Origin: Halictus rubicundus
Lineage: Eukaryota; Arthropoda; Insecta; Hymenoptera; Halictidae
Direction of reading: 5' to 3'
Assembly (NCBI RefSeq): GCF_050948215.1
Contig: NW_027488817.1
Span: 186,001 to 250,000, forward strand
DNA length: 64,000 bases
Both the position numbers and the translations under genes were made by a program. Shown here piece by piece: positions 26,201 through 40,700 of the stretch (positions within the stretch are counted from its first letter, which is position 1; every line of letters begins with the position of its first letter). The notes under the pieces were generated by a model. The model did not search any database. It saw nothing but the letters and a program-made list of their open reading frames with translations, and was not told the DNA's origin.

Positions 26201-27469
26201 TCCTATCCTCTATCCTATCCTATCCTCTACCCTATCCTTTCCTCTATCCTATCCTATTCTCTATCCGATCCTATCCTCTATCCTATCCAATCCTCTATCT
26301 TATCCGATCCTCTATCCTATCCTATCCAATAAATATCGTATCCTCTATCATATCCTATCCTCTATCCTATCATATCCTGTATTATATCCTATCCTCTATC
26401 CTACCCTAGCCTCTAACCTATCCTATCCTCTAACCTATCCTGTCCTCTATCCTATCCTACCATCTATCCTACCCTATCCTCTATCCCATTCTATCCTCTA
26501 TCCTATCCTATCCTTTATAATATCGTATCCTCTATCATATACTATCCTCTATCCTATAATATGATCTATCCTATCCTATTCTTTATCCTAACCTATATTC
26601 TATCCTATCCTATCCTCAATTCTATCCTCTATGCTATCCTATCTTCTGTCCTCTCCTACCCTATCCTCTATCCTATCGTACCTTCTATCGTCTCCTGTCC
26701 TCTATCCTATTCAATCCCCTATCCTATCCTCTATCGTCACTATCCTCGACCCCATCCAATCCTCTATCCTATCCTCTATCCTATCCTTCCCGATCCTCCA
26801 TCCTATCCTATTATCTATAATATCGTATCCGCTATCATATCCTATCCTCTTTCCTATAACATCATCTACCCTATCCGAATCTCTTTCCTATCCTATCCTC
26901 TTTCCTATCCTATCCTCAATCCTATCCTATCCTCTATCCTATCCAATCCCCTATCATATCCTCTATACTATCCTATTCTCTGTGCTATCCTCTATCCTAT
27001 CCTATCCTCTATCCTATCCCATTCTCTATCCTATCCTATCCTCATTCCTATCCTATCCTCTATCCTATCCAATACCCTATCCTATCCTCTATCGTCTCCT
27101 ATCCTCTATCCTATCCAATCCCCTATCCTATCCTCTAACCTATCCCGTCCTCTATCCTATCCTACCCTCTATCCTACCCTATCCTCTATCCCATCCTATC
27201 TTCTATCCTATCCTATGCTCTATAATATCGTATCCTCTATCATATTCTATCCTCTATCCTATAATATCATCTATCCTATAATATTCTTTATATCCTATCC
27301 TATATTCTATCCTATCCTATCCTCAATTCTATTCTATACTCCATCCTATCCTATCCGCTATCCTATCATATCCTCTATCCTATAATATCCTCTATCCTAT
27401 CCAATCCTCTATCCTATCCTCTATCCTATTCACTATCCAATCCTTTCCTCTATCCTATCCTATCCTCTA
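23103..27469 (+). repeat. 1.25-kb duplication at 3,121-bp offset
   Basis: Segments 23,103-24,350 and 26,224-27,469 are nearly identical. By eye I found only three differences: TATCC versus TTTCC near 23,128, a 2-bp CT indel near 23,569 (which changes the offset from 3,121 to 3,119), and CTTT versus CCTT near 23,668. Rare words such as CCAATAAATATCG, CTGTATTATATCC, CCCTAGCC and CCTTCCCGATCC lie in the same order in both. The left copy ends at CTCTAGAAGATCG; the right copy continues in consensus. Confidence 0.88.
24351..26223 (+). repeat. Array B spacer between the 3,121-offset copies
   Basis: Mostly consensus 17-mers with some CCAATCCTATATCC, CTCAATCC and CCCCTATATTATCC variants. Two sub-blocks near 24,720-24,860 and 25,130-25,280 repeat each other in the same variant order. 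No unique sequence and no gene. Confidence 0.85.
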
Positions 27470-28959
27470 TCCTATCCTATCCTCTATCCCATCCTCAATC
27501 CTATCCTATCCTCTATCCTATCCTATCCTCTATCCGATCCTATCCTCTATCCTATCCTATCCTCTATCCTATCCTCTATCCTATCCTCTATCCTATCCTG
27601 TATCCTATCCTCTATCCTATCCTCTATCCTATCCTACCCTCTATCCTATCCTATCCTCTATCCTATCCTATCCTCTATCCTATCCTATCCTCTATCCTAT
27701 CCTATCCTCTATCCTATCCTATCCTCTATCCTATCCTATCCTCTATCCTATCCTATCCTCTATCCTATCCTATCCTCTATCCTATCCTATCCTCTATCCT
27801 ATCCTATCCTCTATCCTATCCTCAATCCTATCCTATCCTCTATCCTATCCTACCCTCTATCCTATCCTATCCTCTATCCTATCCTATCCTCTATCCTATC
27901 CTGTATCCTATCCTCTATCCTATCCTCTATCCTATCCTATCCTCTATCCTATCCTATCCTCCATCGTATCCTATCCTCTATCCTATCCTCTATCCTATCC
28001 TACACTCTATCCTATCCTATCCTATCCTCTATCCTATCCTATCCTCTATCCTATCCTATCCTCTATCCTATCCTGTCCTATATCCTATTCTATACTCTAT
28101 CCTATCCTATCCTCAATCCTATCCTATCATCTATCCTATCATATCCTCTATCCTATCCTATCCTCTATCCTATCCAATGCACTATCCTATTCTCTATCCG
28201 ATCCTATCCTCTATCCTATCCAATCCTCTATCATATCCGATCCTCTATCCTATCCTATCCTATAAATATCGTATCCTCTATCATATCCTATCCTCTATCC
28301 TATAATATCATATACATTATCATATTCCCTATCCTATCCTATTCTCTATACTATCCTATCCTCTATCCTATCCTATCCTCAACCCTATCCTATCTTCAAT
28401 TCTATCCTATACTCCATCCTATCCTATCGGCTATCCTATCCTATCCTCTATCCTATCCTATCCTCTATCGTCTCCTGTCCTCTATCCTATCCAATCCCCT
28501 ATCCTATTCTCTATCCTATCCTATTCTATCCTCTATCATATCCTATCCTCTATCCTATCCAATCCTATATCCTATCCTATTCGCTATCCTATCCTACCCT
28601 CTATCCTATCATATCCTGTATTATATCCTATCCTCTATCCTATCCAATCCCCTATCCTATACTCCATCCTATCCTATCGGCTATCCTATCCTATCCTCTA
28701 TCCTATCATATCCTGTATTATATCCTATCCTCTATCCTATCCTAGCCTCTAACCTATCCTATCCTCATTCCTATCCTATCCTCTATCCTATCCAATACCC
28801 TATCCTATCCTCTATCGTCTCCTATCCTCTATCCTATCCAATCCCCTATCCTATCCTCTAACCTATCCTGTCCTCTATCCTATCCTACCATCTATCCTAC
28901 CCTATCCTCTATCCCATCCTATCCTCTATCCTATCCTATCCTCTATAATATCGTATCCT

Positions 28960-29380
28960 CTATCATATACTATCCTCTATCCTATAATATCATCTATCCT
29001 ATCCTATTCTTTATCCTAACCTATATTCTATCCTATCCTATCCTCAATTCTATCCTCTATGCTATCCTATCTTCTGTCCTCTCCTACCCTATCCTCTATC
29101 CTATCGTACCTTCTATCGTCTCCTGTCCTCTGTCCTATTCAATCCCCTATCCTATCCTCTATCGTCACTATCCTCGACCCCATCCAATCCTCTATCCTAT
29201 CCTTCCCGATCCTCCATCCTATCCTATTATCTATAATATCGTATCCGCTATCATATCCTATCCTCTTTCCTATAACATCATCTACCCTATCCGAAACTCT
29301 TTCCTATCCTATCCTCTTTCCTATCCTATCCTCAATCCTATCCTATCCTCTTTCCTATCCAATCCCCTATCCTATCCTCT
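28960..29380 (+). repeat. Partial third copy of the 23.1/26.2-kb block
   Basis: The string from TTCTTTATCCTAACC through GCTATCCTATCTTCTGTCC to CCTTCCCGATCC recurs here at an offset of about 2,428 bp from the second copy. It lacks one CTCTATCCTATC word before CCTTCCCG and has CTGTCC for CTATCC after the CTCCTG word. It is the more diverged member of the three-copy family. Confidence 0.78.
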
Positions 29381-29711
29381 ATCCTATCCTATCATCTAAC
29401 TTATCCTATCCTCTATCCTATCTTATCCTCTGTCCTATTCTATACTCTATCCTATCCTTTCCGCCATCCTATCCAATCCTGTCCTCTATCGAATCCTATC
29501 CTCTATCCTATCCAATCCCCTATCCTATCCTCTATCCGATCCTATCCTCTATAATATCGTTTCCTCTGTCCTATAATGTATTCTATCCTATAATATCATC
29601 TATCCTATCCTATTCTCTATCCTATCCTATCCTATCCTCTATCGTATAATATCCTCTATCCTATCCAATCCTATATCCTATCCTCAATCCTATCCTATCC
29701 TCTATCCAATT

Positions 29712-30045
29712 TATCCTCTATCCTATCCTATCCTCTATCCTATCCTATCCTCTATCCTATCCTATCCTCTATCCTATCCTATCCTCTATCCTATCCTATC
29801 CTCTATCCTATCTTATCCTCTATCCTATCCTATCCTCTATCCTATCCTATCCTCTATCCTATCCTATCCTCTATCCTATCCTATCCTCTATCCTATCCTA
29901 TCCTCTATCCTATCCTATCCTCTATCCTATCCTATCCTCTATCCTATCCTATCCTCTATCCTATCCTATCCTCTATCCTATCCTATCCTCTATCCTATCC
30001 TATCCTCTATCCTATCCTATCCTCTATCCTATCCTATCCTCTATC
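29712..30045 (+). repeat. Near-homogeneous 17-mer run
   Basis: About 330 bp of consensus 17-mer with a single TATCTTATCC variant near 29,811. It is followed by CCAATCC-containing words. Confidence 0.8.
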
Positions 30046-31689
30046 CTATCCAATCCTCTATCCTATCCTATCCAATCCTCTATCCTATCCTATCCAATCC
30101 TCTATCCTATCCTATCCTCTATCCTATCCTATCCTCTATCCTATCCTCAATCCTATCCTATCCTCTATCCTATCCTATCCTCTATCCGATCCTATCCTCT
30201 ATCCTATCCTATCCTCTATCCTATCCTATCCTCTATCCTATCCAATCCTCTATCCTATCCTCAATCCTATCCTATCCTCTATCCTATCCTATCCTCTATC
30301 CGACCCTATCCTCTATCCTATCCTATCCTCTATCCTATCCTTTATCCTATCCTGTATGCTATCCTCTATCCTATCCTCTATCCTATCCTACCCTCTATCC
30401 TATCCTATCCTCTATCCTATCCTATCCTCTATCCTATCCTATCCTCTATCATATCCTACCCTCTATTCTATCCTATCCTCTATCCTATCCTATCCTATAT
30501 CCTATCCTATACTCTATCCTATCCTACCCTCTATCCTATAATACCCCGTATCGTATCCAATCCTCTATCCTATCCTCTATTTTCTATCCTATCCAATCCT
30601 CTATCCTATCCTCTATTTTCTATCCTATCCTCTATACCATCCTATCCTCTACCCTATCCTATCCTCTATCCTATCCTATCCTCTATCCTATCCTATCCTC
30701 TATCCTATCCTATCCTCTATCCTATCCTATCCTCTATCCTATCCTATCCTCTATCCTATCCTATCCTCTATCCTATCCTATCCTCTATCCTATCCTATCC
30801 TCTATCCTATCCTATCCTCTATCCTATCCTATCCTCTATCCTATCCTATCCTCTATCCTATCCTATCCTCTATCCTATCCTATCCTCTATCCTATCCTAT
30901 CCTATCCTCTATCCTATCCTATCCTCTATCCTATCCTATCCTCTATCCTATCCTACCCTCTATCCTATCCTATCCTATATCCTATCCTATACTCTATCCT
31001 ATCCTATCCTCAATCCTGTCCTATCATCTATCCTATCATATCCTCTATCCTATCCTATCCTCTATCCTATCCAATGCACTATCCTATTCTCTATCCGATC
31101 CTACCCTCTATCCTATCGAATCCTCTATCATATCCGATCCTCTATCCTATCCTATAAATATCGTATCCTCTATCATATCCTATCCTCTATCCTATAATAT
31201 CATATACATTATCATATTCCCTATCCTATCCTATTCTCTATACTATCCTATCCTCTATCCTATCCTATCCTCAACCCTATCCTATCCTCAATTCTATCCT
31301 ATACTCCATCCTATCCTATCGGCTATCCTATCCTATCCTCTATCCTATCCTATCCTCTATCCTATCCAATCCCCTATCCTATTCTCTATCCTATCCTACT
31401 CTATCCTCTATCATATCCTATCCTCTATCCTATCCAATCCTCTATCCTATCCTATCCTCTATCCTATCCTATCCTCTATCCTATTCTACACTCTATCCTA
31501 TCCTATCCTTTATCCTATCCTATCCCATCCTCTATCGACTCCTGTTCTCTATCATACCCAATCCACTATCCTATAATCTATCCTATTCTATCCTCTATAC
31601 TATCCTATCCTCTACCCTATGTTATGCTCAACCCTATCCTATCCTCAATCCTATCCTATACTCCATCCTATCCTATCCTCTATCCTATC

Positions 31690-33860
31690 CTCTATCCTAT
31701 CCTATCCTCTATCCTATCCTATCCTCTATCCTATCCTATCCTCTATCCTATCCTATCCTCTATCCTATCCTATCCTCTATCCTATCCTATCCTCTATCCT
31801 ATCCTATCCTCTATCCTATCCTATCCTCTATCCTATCCTATCCTCTATCCTATCCTATCCTCTATCCTATCCTATCCTCTATCCTATCCTATCGTCTATC
31901 ATATCCTATCGTCTATCCTATCCTATCCTCTATTATATCCTATCCTCTATCCTATCCTATCCTCTATCCTATCCTATCCTCTATCCTATCCTATCCTATC
32001 CTATCCTCTATCCTATCCTATCCTCTATCCTATCCTATCCTCTATCCTATCCTATCCTCTATCCTATCCCATTCTCTATCCTATCCTATCCTCTTTCCTA
32101 TCCTATTGTCTATCCTATCCTATCCTTTATCCTATCCTATCCTCTCACCAATCCTATCCTCAATCCTATCCTATCCTCTATCCTATCCTATCCTCTATCC
32201 TATCCTATCCTCTATCCTATCCTATCCTCTATCCTATCCTATCCTCTATCCTATCCTATCCTCTATCCTATCCTATCCTCTAACCTATCCTATCCTCTAT
32301 CCTATCCTCTATCCTATCCTATCCTCTATCCTATTCTATCCTTCTCTATTATCCTATCCTCTATCCTATCCTATCCTCTATCCTATTCTATCCTTCTCTC
32401 CTATCCTATCCTCTATCCTATCCTATCCTCTATCCTATCGTATCCTCTATCCTATCCAATCCTCTATCCTATCCTCTATCCTATCCTATCCTCTAACTTA
32501 GCCTATCCTCTATCCTATCTTATCCTCTGTCCTATCCTATCCTCTATCCTATCCTATCCTCTATCCTATCCTATCCTCTATCCTATCCTATCCTCTATCC
32601 TATCCTATCCTCTATCCTATCCTATCCTCTATCCTATCCTATCCTCTATCCTATCCTATCCTCTATCCTATCCTATCCTCTATCCTATCCTATCCTCTAT
32701 CCTATCCTATCCTCTATCCTATCCTATCCTCTATCCTATCCTATCCTCTATCCTATCCTATCCTCTATCCTATCCTATCCTCTATCCTATCCTATCCTCT
32801 ATCCTATCCTATCCTCTATCGTATCCTATCCTATCCTCTATCCTATCCTATCCACTATCCTATCCTATTCTCTATCCGATCATATCCTCTATCCTATCCT
32901 ATCCTATCCTCTATAATATCGTATCCTTTATCCCATCCCATCCTCTATCCTATCCTATCCTCTATCCTATCCTATCCTCTATCCTATCCTATCCTCCATC
33001 CTATCCTATCCTCTATCCTATCCTATCCTCTATCCTATCCTATCCTCTATCCTATCCTATCCTCTATAATATCGTTTCCTCTGTCCTATAATGTCCTCTA
33101 TCGTATAATATCATCTATCCTATCCTAATCTCTATCCTATCCTATCCTATCCTCTATCCTATCCAATCCTATATCCTATTCTCTATCCTATCCTATCCTC
33201 TATCGTATCCTGTCCCCTATCCTATCCTATCCTCTATCCTATTCTATCCTCTATCCTATTCTATCCTCTATCGTCTCCTGTCCTCTATACTATCCAATCC
33301 CCTATCCTATCCAATCCCCGATCCTATCCTCTATCCTACCCTTTCCGCTATGCTATCCTATCCTCTATCCTATCCTATCCTCTATCCTATCCTATCCTCT
33401 ATCATATCCTATCCTCTATCCTATCCTATCCTCTATCCTATCCTATCCTCTATCCTATCCTATCCTCTATCCTATCCTATCCTCTATCCTATCCTATCCT
33501 CTATCCTATCCTATCCTCTATCCTATCCTATCCTCTATCCTATCCTATCCTCTATCCTATCCTATCCACTATCCTATCCTATCCTCTATCCGATCATATC
33601 CTCTATCCTATCCTATCCTATCCTCTATAATATCGTATCCTTTATCCCATCACATCCTCTATCCTATCCTATCCTCTATCCTATCCTATCCTCTATCCTA
33701 TCCTATCCTCTATCCTATCCTATCCTCTATCCTATCCTATCCTATCCTCTATAATATCGTATCCTTTATCCCATCCCATCCTCTATCCTATCCTATCCTC
33801 TATCCTATCCTATCCTCTATCCTATCCTATCCTCTAGCCTATCCTATCCTCTATACTATC
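31690..33860 (+). repeat. About 2.15-kb higher-order repeat, copy 1
   Basis: Carries an ordered set of rare words: CTATTATATCC, CCTATTGTC (32,103), CTCTCACCAATCC, two CTTCTCT words, CTAACTTAGCC, CTCTGTCC, CTTTATCCCATCCC and CCCTTTCCGCTATGC (33,341). The same set in the same order follows 2,159 bp later. Between CTCTGTCC and the next GTATCC variant the consensus run is 291 bp here. Confidence 0.85.
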
Positions 33861-36000
33861 CTATCCTGTATCCTATCCTATCCTCTATCCTATCCTATCC
33901 TCTATCCTATCCTATCCTCTATCCTATCCTATCCTCTATCCTATCCTATCCTCTATCCTATCCTATCCTCTATCCTATCCTATCCTCTATCCTATCCTAT
34001 CCTCTATCCTATCCTATCCTCTATCCTATCCTATCCTCTATCCTATCCTATCGTCTATCATATCCTATCGTCTATCCTATCCTATCCTCTATTATATCCT
34101 ATCCTCTATCCTATCCTATCCTCTATCCTATCCTATCCTCTATCCTATCCTATCCTATCCTATCCTCTATCCTATCCTATCCTCTATCCTATCCTATCCT
34201 CTATCCTATCCTATCCTCTATCCTATCCCATTCTCTATCCTATCCTATCCTCTTTCCTATCCTATTGTCTATCCTATCCTATCCTTTATCCTATCCTATC
34301 CTCTCACCAATCCTATCCTCAATCCTATCCTATCCTCTATCCTATCCTATCCTCTATCCTATCCTATCCTCTATCCTATCCTATCCTCTATCCTATCCTA
34401 TCCTCTATCCTATCCTATCCTCTATCCTATCCTATCCTCTAACCTATCCTATCCTCTATCCTATCCTCTATCCTATCCTATCCTCTATCCTATTCTATCC
34501 TTCTCTATTATCCTATCCTCTATCCTATCCTATCCTCTATCCTATTCTATCCTTCTCTCCTATCCTATCCTCTATCCTATCCTATCCTCTATCCTATCGT
34601 ATCCTCTATCCTATCCAATCCTCTATCCTATCCTCTATCCTATCCTATCCTCTAACTTAGCCTATCCTCTATCCTATCTTATCCTCTGTCCTATCCTATC
34701 CTCTATCCTATCCTATCCTCTATCCTATCCTATCCTCTATCCTATCCTATCCTCTATCCTATCCTATCCTCTATCCTATCCTATCCTCTATCCTATCCTA
34801 TCCTCTATCCTATCCTATCCTCTATCCTATCCTATCCTCTATCCTATCCTATCCTCTATCCTATCCTATCCTCTATCCTATCCTATCCTCTATCCTATCC
34901 TATCCTCTATCCTATCCTATCCTCTATCCTATCCTATCCTCTATCCTATCCTATCCTCTATCGTATCCTATCCTATCCTCTATCCTATCCTATCCACTAT
35001 CCTATCCTATTCTCTATCCGATCATATCCTCTATCCTATCCTATCCTATCCTCTATAATATCGTATCCTTTATCCCATCCCATCCTCTATCCTATCCTAT
35101 CCTCTATCCTATCCTATCCTCTATCCTATCCTATCCTCCATCCTATCCTATCCTCTATCCTATCCTATCCTCTATCCTATCCTATCCTCTATCCTATCCT
35201 ATCCTCTATAATATCGTTTCCTCTGTCCTATAATGTCCTCTATCGTATAATATCATCTATCCTATCCTAATCTCTATCCTATCCTATCCTATCCTCTATC
35301 CTATCCAATCCTATATCCTATTCTCTATCCTATCCTATCCTCTATCGTATCCTGTCCCCTATCCTATCCTATCCTCTATCCTATTCTATCCTCTATCCTA
35401 TTCTATCCTCTATCGTCTCCTGTCCTCTATACTATCCAATCCCCTATCCTATCCAATCCCCGATCCTATCCTCTATCCTACCCTTTCCGCTATGCTATCC
35501 TATCCTCTATCCTATCCTATCCTCTATCCTATCCTATCCTCTATCATATCCTATCCTCTATCCTATCCTATCCTCTATCCTATCCTATCCTCTATCCTAT
35601 CCTATCCTCTATCCTATCCTATCCTCTATCCTATCCTATCCTCTATCCTATCCTATCCTCTATCCTATCCTATCCTCTATCCTATCCTATCCTCTATCCT
35701 ATCCTATCCACTATCCTATCCTATCCTCTATCCGATCATATCCTCTATCCTATCCTATCCTATCCTCTATAATATCGTATCCTTTATCCCATCACATCCT
35801 CTATCCTATCCTATCCTCTATCCTATCCTATCCTCTATCCTATCCTATCCTCCATCCTATCCTATCCTCTATCCTATCCTATCCTCTATCCTATCCTATC
35901 CTCTAGCCTATCCTATCCTCTATCCTATGATATCCTGTATCCTATCCTATCCTCTATCCTATCCTATCCTCTATCCTATCCTATCCTATCCTCTATCCTA
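33861..36000 (+). repeat. About 2.15-kb higher-order repeat, copy 2
   Basis: Same word order as copy 1. Marker offset is 2,159 bp on the left side (32,103 against 34,262) and 2,142 bp on the right (33,350 against 35,492). The consensus run between CTCTGTCC and GTATCC is 274 bp, exactly 17 bp shorter than in copy 1, so one satellite unit accounts for the whole change in offset. Confidence 0.85.
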
Positions 36001-36475
36001 TCCTATCCTCTATCCTATCCTATCCTCTATCCTATCCTATCCTCTATCCTATCCTATCCTCTATCCTATCCTATCCTCTATCCTATCCTATCCTCTATCC
36101 TATCCTATCCTCTATCCTATCCTATCCTCTATCCTATCCTATCCTCTATCCTATCCTATCCTATCCTCTATAATATCGTATCCTTTATCCCATCCCATCC
36201 TCTATCCTATCCTATCCTCTATCCTATCCTATCCTCTATCCTATCCTATCCTCTAGCCTATCCTATCCTCTATACTATCCTATCCTGTATCCTATCCTAT
36301 CCTCTATCCTATCCTATCCTCTATCCTATCCTATCCTCTATCCTATCCTATCCTCTATCCTATCCTATCCTCTATCCTATCCTATCCTCTATCCTATCCT
36401 ATCCTCTATCCTATCCTATCCTCTATCCTATCCTATCCTCTATCCTATCCTATCCTATCCTCTATCCTATCCTAT

Positions 36476-37714
36476 CCTCTTACCTATCCAATGCCCTATC
36501 CTCTATCCTATCCTATCACCTATCCTATCCTATTCTGCATCCTATCCTATACTCTATCCTATCCTATCCTCTTACCTATCCAATGCCCTATCCTCTATCC
36601 TATCCTATCCTCTATCCTATCCTATCCTCTATCCTATCCTATCCTCTATCCTATCCTATCGTCTATCATATCCTATCGTCTATCCTATCCTATCCTCTAT
36701 TATATCCTATCCTCTATCCTATCCTATCCTCTATCCTATCCTATCCTCTATCCCACAATATCATCTATCCTATCCTATCCTCTATCCTATCCTATCCTAT
36801 CCTCTATCCTATCCTATCCTCTATCCTATCCTATCCTCTATCCTATCCTATCCTCTATCCTATCCTATCCTCTATCCTATCCTATACTCTATCCTATCCT
36901 ATCCTCTATCCTATCCTATCCTCTATCCTATCCTATCCTCTATCCTAACCTATCCTCTATCCTATCCTATCCTCTATCCTATCCTATCCTCTATCCTATC
37001 CTATCCTCTATCCTATCCTATCCTCTATCCTATCCTATCCTCTATCCTATCCTATCCTCTATCCTATCCTATCCTATCCTCTATCCTATCCTATCCTCTT
37101 ACCTATCCAATGCCCTATCCTCTATCCTATCCTATCACCTATCCTATCCTATTCTGCATCCTATCCTATACTCTATCCTATCCTATCCTCTTACCTATCC
37201 AATGCCCTATCCTCTATCCTATCCTATCCTCTATCCTATCCTATCCTCTATCCTATCCTATCCTCTATCCTATCCTATCGTCTATCATATCCTATCGTCT
37301 ATCCTATCCTATCCTCTATTATATCCTATCCTCTATCCTATCCTATCCTCTATCCTATCCTATCCTCTATCCCACAATATCATCTATCCTATCCTATCCT
37401 CTATCCTATCCTATCCTATCCTCTATCCTATCCTATCCTCTATCCTATCCTATCCTCTATCCTATCCTATCCTCTATCCTATCCTATCCTCTATCCTATC
37501 CTATACTCTATCCTATCCTATCCTCTATCCTATCCTATCCTCTATCCTATCCTATCCTCTATCCTAACCTATCCTCTATCCTATCCTATCCTCTATCCTA
37601 TCCTATCCTCTATCTTATCCTATCCTCTATCTTATCCTATCCTCTATCCTATCCTATCCTCTATCCTATCACATTCTCTATCCTATCCTATCCTCTTTCC
37701 TATCCTATCCTCTA
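36476..37714 (+). repeat. 619-bp tandem duplication
   Basis: The rare words CTCTTACCTATCC and CCAATGCCC, then CCTATTCTGCATCC, CTATCCCACAATATC and CTATCCTAACC, occur at 36,476 onwards and again from 37,095, all at a 619-bp offset. Inside each copy the CTCTTACC/CCAATGCCC pair is itself repeated 92 bp apart (36,491 and 36,583). I noticed no substitutions between the copies. Confidence 0.85.
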
Positions 37715-37779
37715 TCCTATCCAATCCTATATCGTATCCTCTATCCTAACCTATCCTCTATCCTATCCTATCCTCTATC

Positions 37780-40700
37780 CTATCCAAACCTTTATCCTAT
37801 CCTATCCTCTATCCTATCCTATCCCCTATCCTATCCTATCCTCTATCCTACCCTATCCTCTATCCTATCCTATCCTCTATCCTATACTATCCTCTATCCA
37901 ATGCTATCCTCTATCCTATCCTATCCTCTATCCTATCCTATCCTCTATCCTATCCTATCCTCTATCCTATCCTATCCTCTATCCTATCCTATCCTCTATC
38001 CTATCCTATCCTCTATCCTATCCTATCCTCTATCCTATCCTATCCTCTATCCTATCCTATCCTCTATCCTATCCTATCCTCTATCCTATCCTATCCTCTA
38101 TAATATCGTTTCCTCTGTCCTATAATGTCCTCTATCCTATATTATCATCTATCCTATCCTATTCTCTATCCTATCCTATCCTATCCTCTATCGTATCCTA
38201 TCCTCTATCCTATCCTATCCTCTATCCTATCCTATCCTCTATCCTACCCAAACCTTTATCCTATCCTATCCTCTATCCTATCCTTTCCCCTATCCTATCC
38301 TATCCTCTATCCTATCCTATCCTCTATCCTATCCTATCCTCTATCCTATCCTATCGTCTATCCTATGCTATCCACTATCCTATCTTATCCTCTATCCTAT
38401 CCTATCCTCTATCCCATCCTGTCCTCTATCCTATAATATCATCTATCCTATCCTATTCTCTATCCTATCCTATCCTATCCTCTACCGTATCCTATCCTGT
38501 ATCCGATCCAATCCCCTATCGTCTCCTCTATCCTATCCTATTCTCTATCCTATCCTCTATCCTATCGTATCCTCTATCCTATCCAATCCTCTATCCTATT
38601 CTCTATCCTATCCTATCCTCTATCGTATCCTATCCCCTATCCTATTCTATCCTCTATCCTATTCTATCCTCTATCCTATCCTATCCTCTATCCTATCCTA
38701 TCCTCTATGCTATCCTATCCTCTATCTTATCATATCCTCTATCCTATCCTATCCTCTATCCTATCCCATTCTCTATCCTATCCTATCCTCTTTCCTATCC
38801 TATCCTCTATCCTATCCAAACCATTATCCTATCCTATCCTCTATCCTATCCTATCCCCTATCCTATCCTATCCTCTATCCTATCCTATCCTCTATCCTAT
38901 CCTATCCTCTATCCTATTCTCTATCCTATCATATCCTCTATCGTATCCTATCCCCTATCCTATTCTATCCTCTATCCTATTCTATCCTCTATCCTATCCT
39001 ATCCTCTATCCTATCCTATCCTCTATGCTATCCTATCCTCTATCTTATCATATCCTCTATCCTATCCTATCCTCTATCCTATCCCATTCTCTATCCTATC
39101 CTATCCTCTTTCCTATCCTATCCTCTATCCTATCCAAACCATTATCCTATCCTATCCTCTATCCTATCCTATCCCCTATCCTATCCTATCCTCTATCCTA
39201 TCCTATCCTCTATCCTATCCTATCCTCTATCCTATCCTATCCTCTATCCTATCCAAACCTTTATCCTATCCTATCCTCTATCCTATCCTATCCCCTATCC
39301 TATCCTATCCTCTATCCTATCCTATCCTCTATCCTATCCTATATTCTATCCTATCCTATCCTCTATCCTATGCTATCCTCTATCCTATCCTATCCTCTAA
39401 CCTATCCTATCCTCTATCCTATCCTATCCTCTATCCCATCCTGTCCTCTATCCTATAATATCATCTATCCTATCCTATTCTCTATCCTATCCTATCCTAT
39501 CCTCTACCGTATCCTCTCCTGTATCCGATCCAATCCCCTATCGTATCCTCTATCCTATCCAATCCCCTATCCTATCCTCTATCCGATCCTATCCTCTATC
39601 CTATCCTATCCTCTATAATATCGTTTCCTCTGTCCTATAATGTCCTCTATCCTATAATATCATCTATCCTATCCTAATCTCTATCCTATCCTATCCTATC
39701 CTCTATCCTATCCTATCCTCTATCCTATCCTATCCTCTATCCTATCCTATCCTCTTACCTATCCAATGCCCTATCCTCTATCCTATCCTATCACCTATCC
39801 TATCCTATTCTGCATCCTATCCTATACTCTATCCTATCCTATCCTCTTACCTATCCAATGCCCTATCCTCTATCCTATCCTATCCTCTATCCTATCCTAT
39901 CCTCTATCCTATCCTATCCTCTATCCTATCCTATCGTCTATCATATCCTATCGTCTATCCTATCCTATCCTCTATTATATCCTATCCTCTATCCTATCCT
40001 ATCCTCTATCCTATCCTATCCTCTATCCTATCCTATCCTCTATCCCACAATATCATCTATCCTATCCTATCCTCTATCCTATCCTATCCTATCCTCTATC
40101 CTATCCTATCCTCTATCCTATCCTATCCTCTATCCTATCCTATCCTCTATCCTATCCTATCCTCTATCCTATCCTATCCTCTATCCTATCCTATCCTCTA
40201 TCCTATCCTATCCTCTATCCTATCCTATCCTCTATCCTAACCTATCCTCTATCCTATCCTATCCTCTATCCTATCCTATCCTCTATCTTATCCTATCCTC
40301 TATCCTATCCTATCCTCTATCCTATCACATTCTCTATCCTATCCTATCCTCTTTCCTATCCTATCCTCTATCCTATCCAATCCTATATCGTATCCTCTAT
40401 CCTATCCTATCCTCTATCCTATCCTATCGTCTATCCTATGCTATCCTCTATCCTATCTTATCCTCTATCCTATCCTATCCTGTATCCCATCCTGTCCTCT
40501 ATCCTATAATATCATCTATCCTATCCTATCCTCTATAATATCGTCTCCTCTGTCCTATAATGTCCTCTATCCTATATTATCATCTATCCTATCCTATTCT
40601 CTATCCTATCCTATCCTATCCTCTATCGAATCCTATCCTCTATCCTATCCTATCCTCTATCCTACCCAAACCTTTATCCTATCCTATCCTCTATCCTATC

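Larger units (their letters stand above)
28080..31330 (+). repeat. Duplicated block at 2,892-bp offset
   Basis: Segments about 28,080-28,440 and 30,970-31,330 share rare words in order, including ATAAATATCG (28,262 and 31,154), a CATATACATTATCATATTCCC string and TATCGGCTATCC. Small substitutions (for example AATCCTATCC versus AATCCTGTCC) separate them. Confidence 0.8.
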
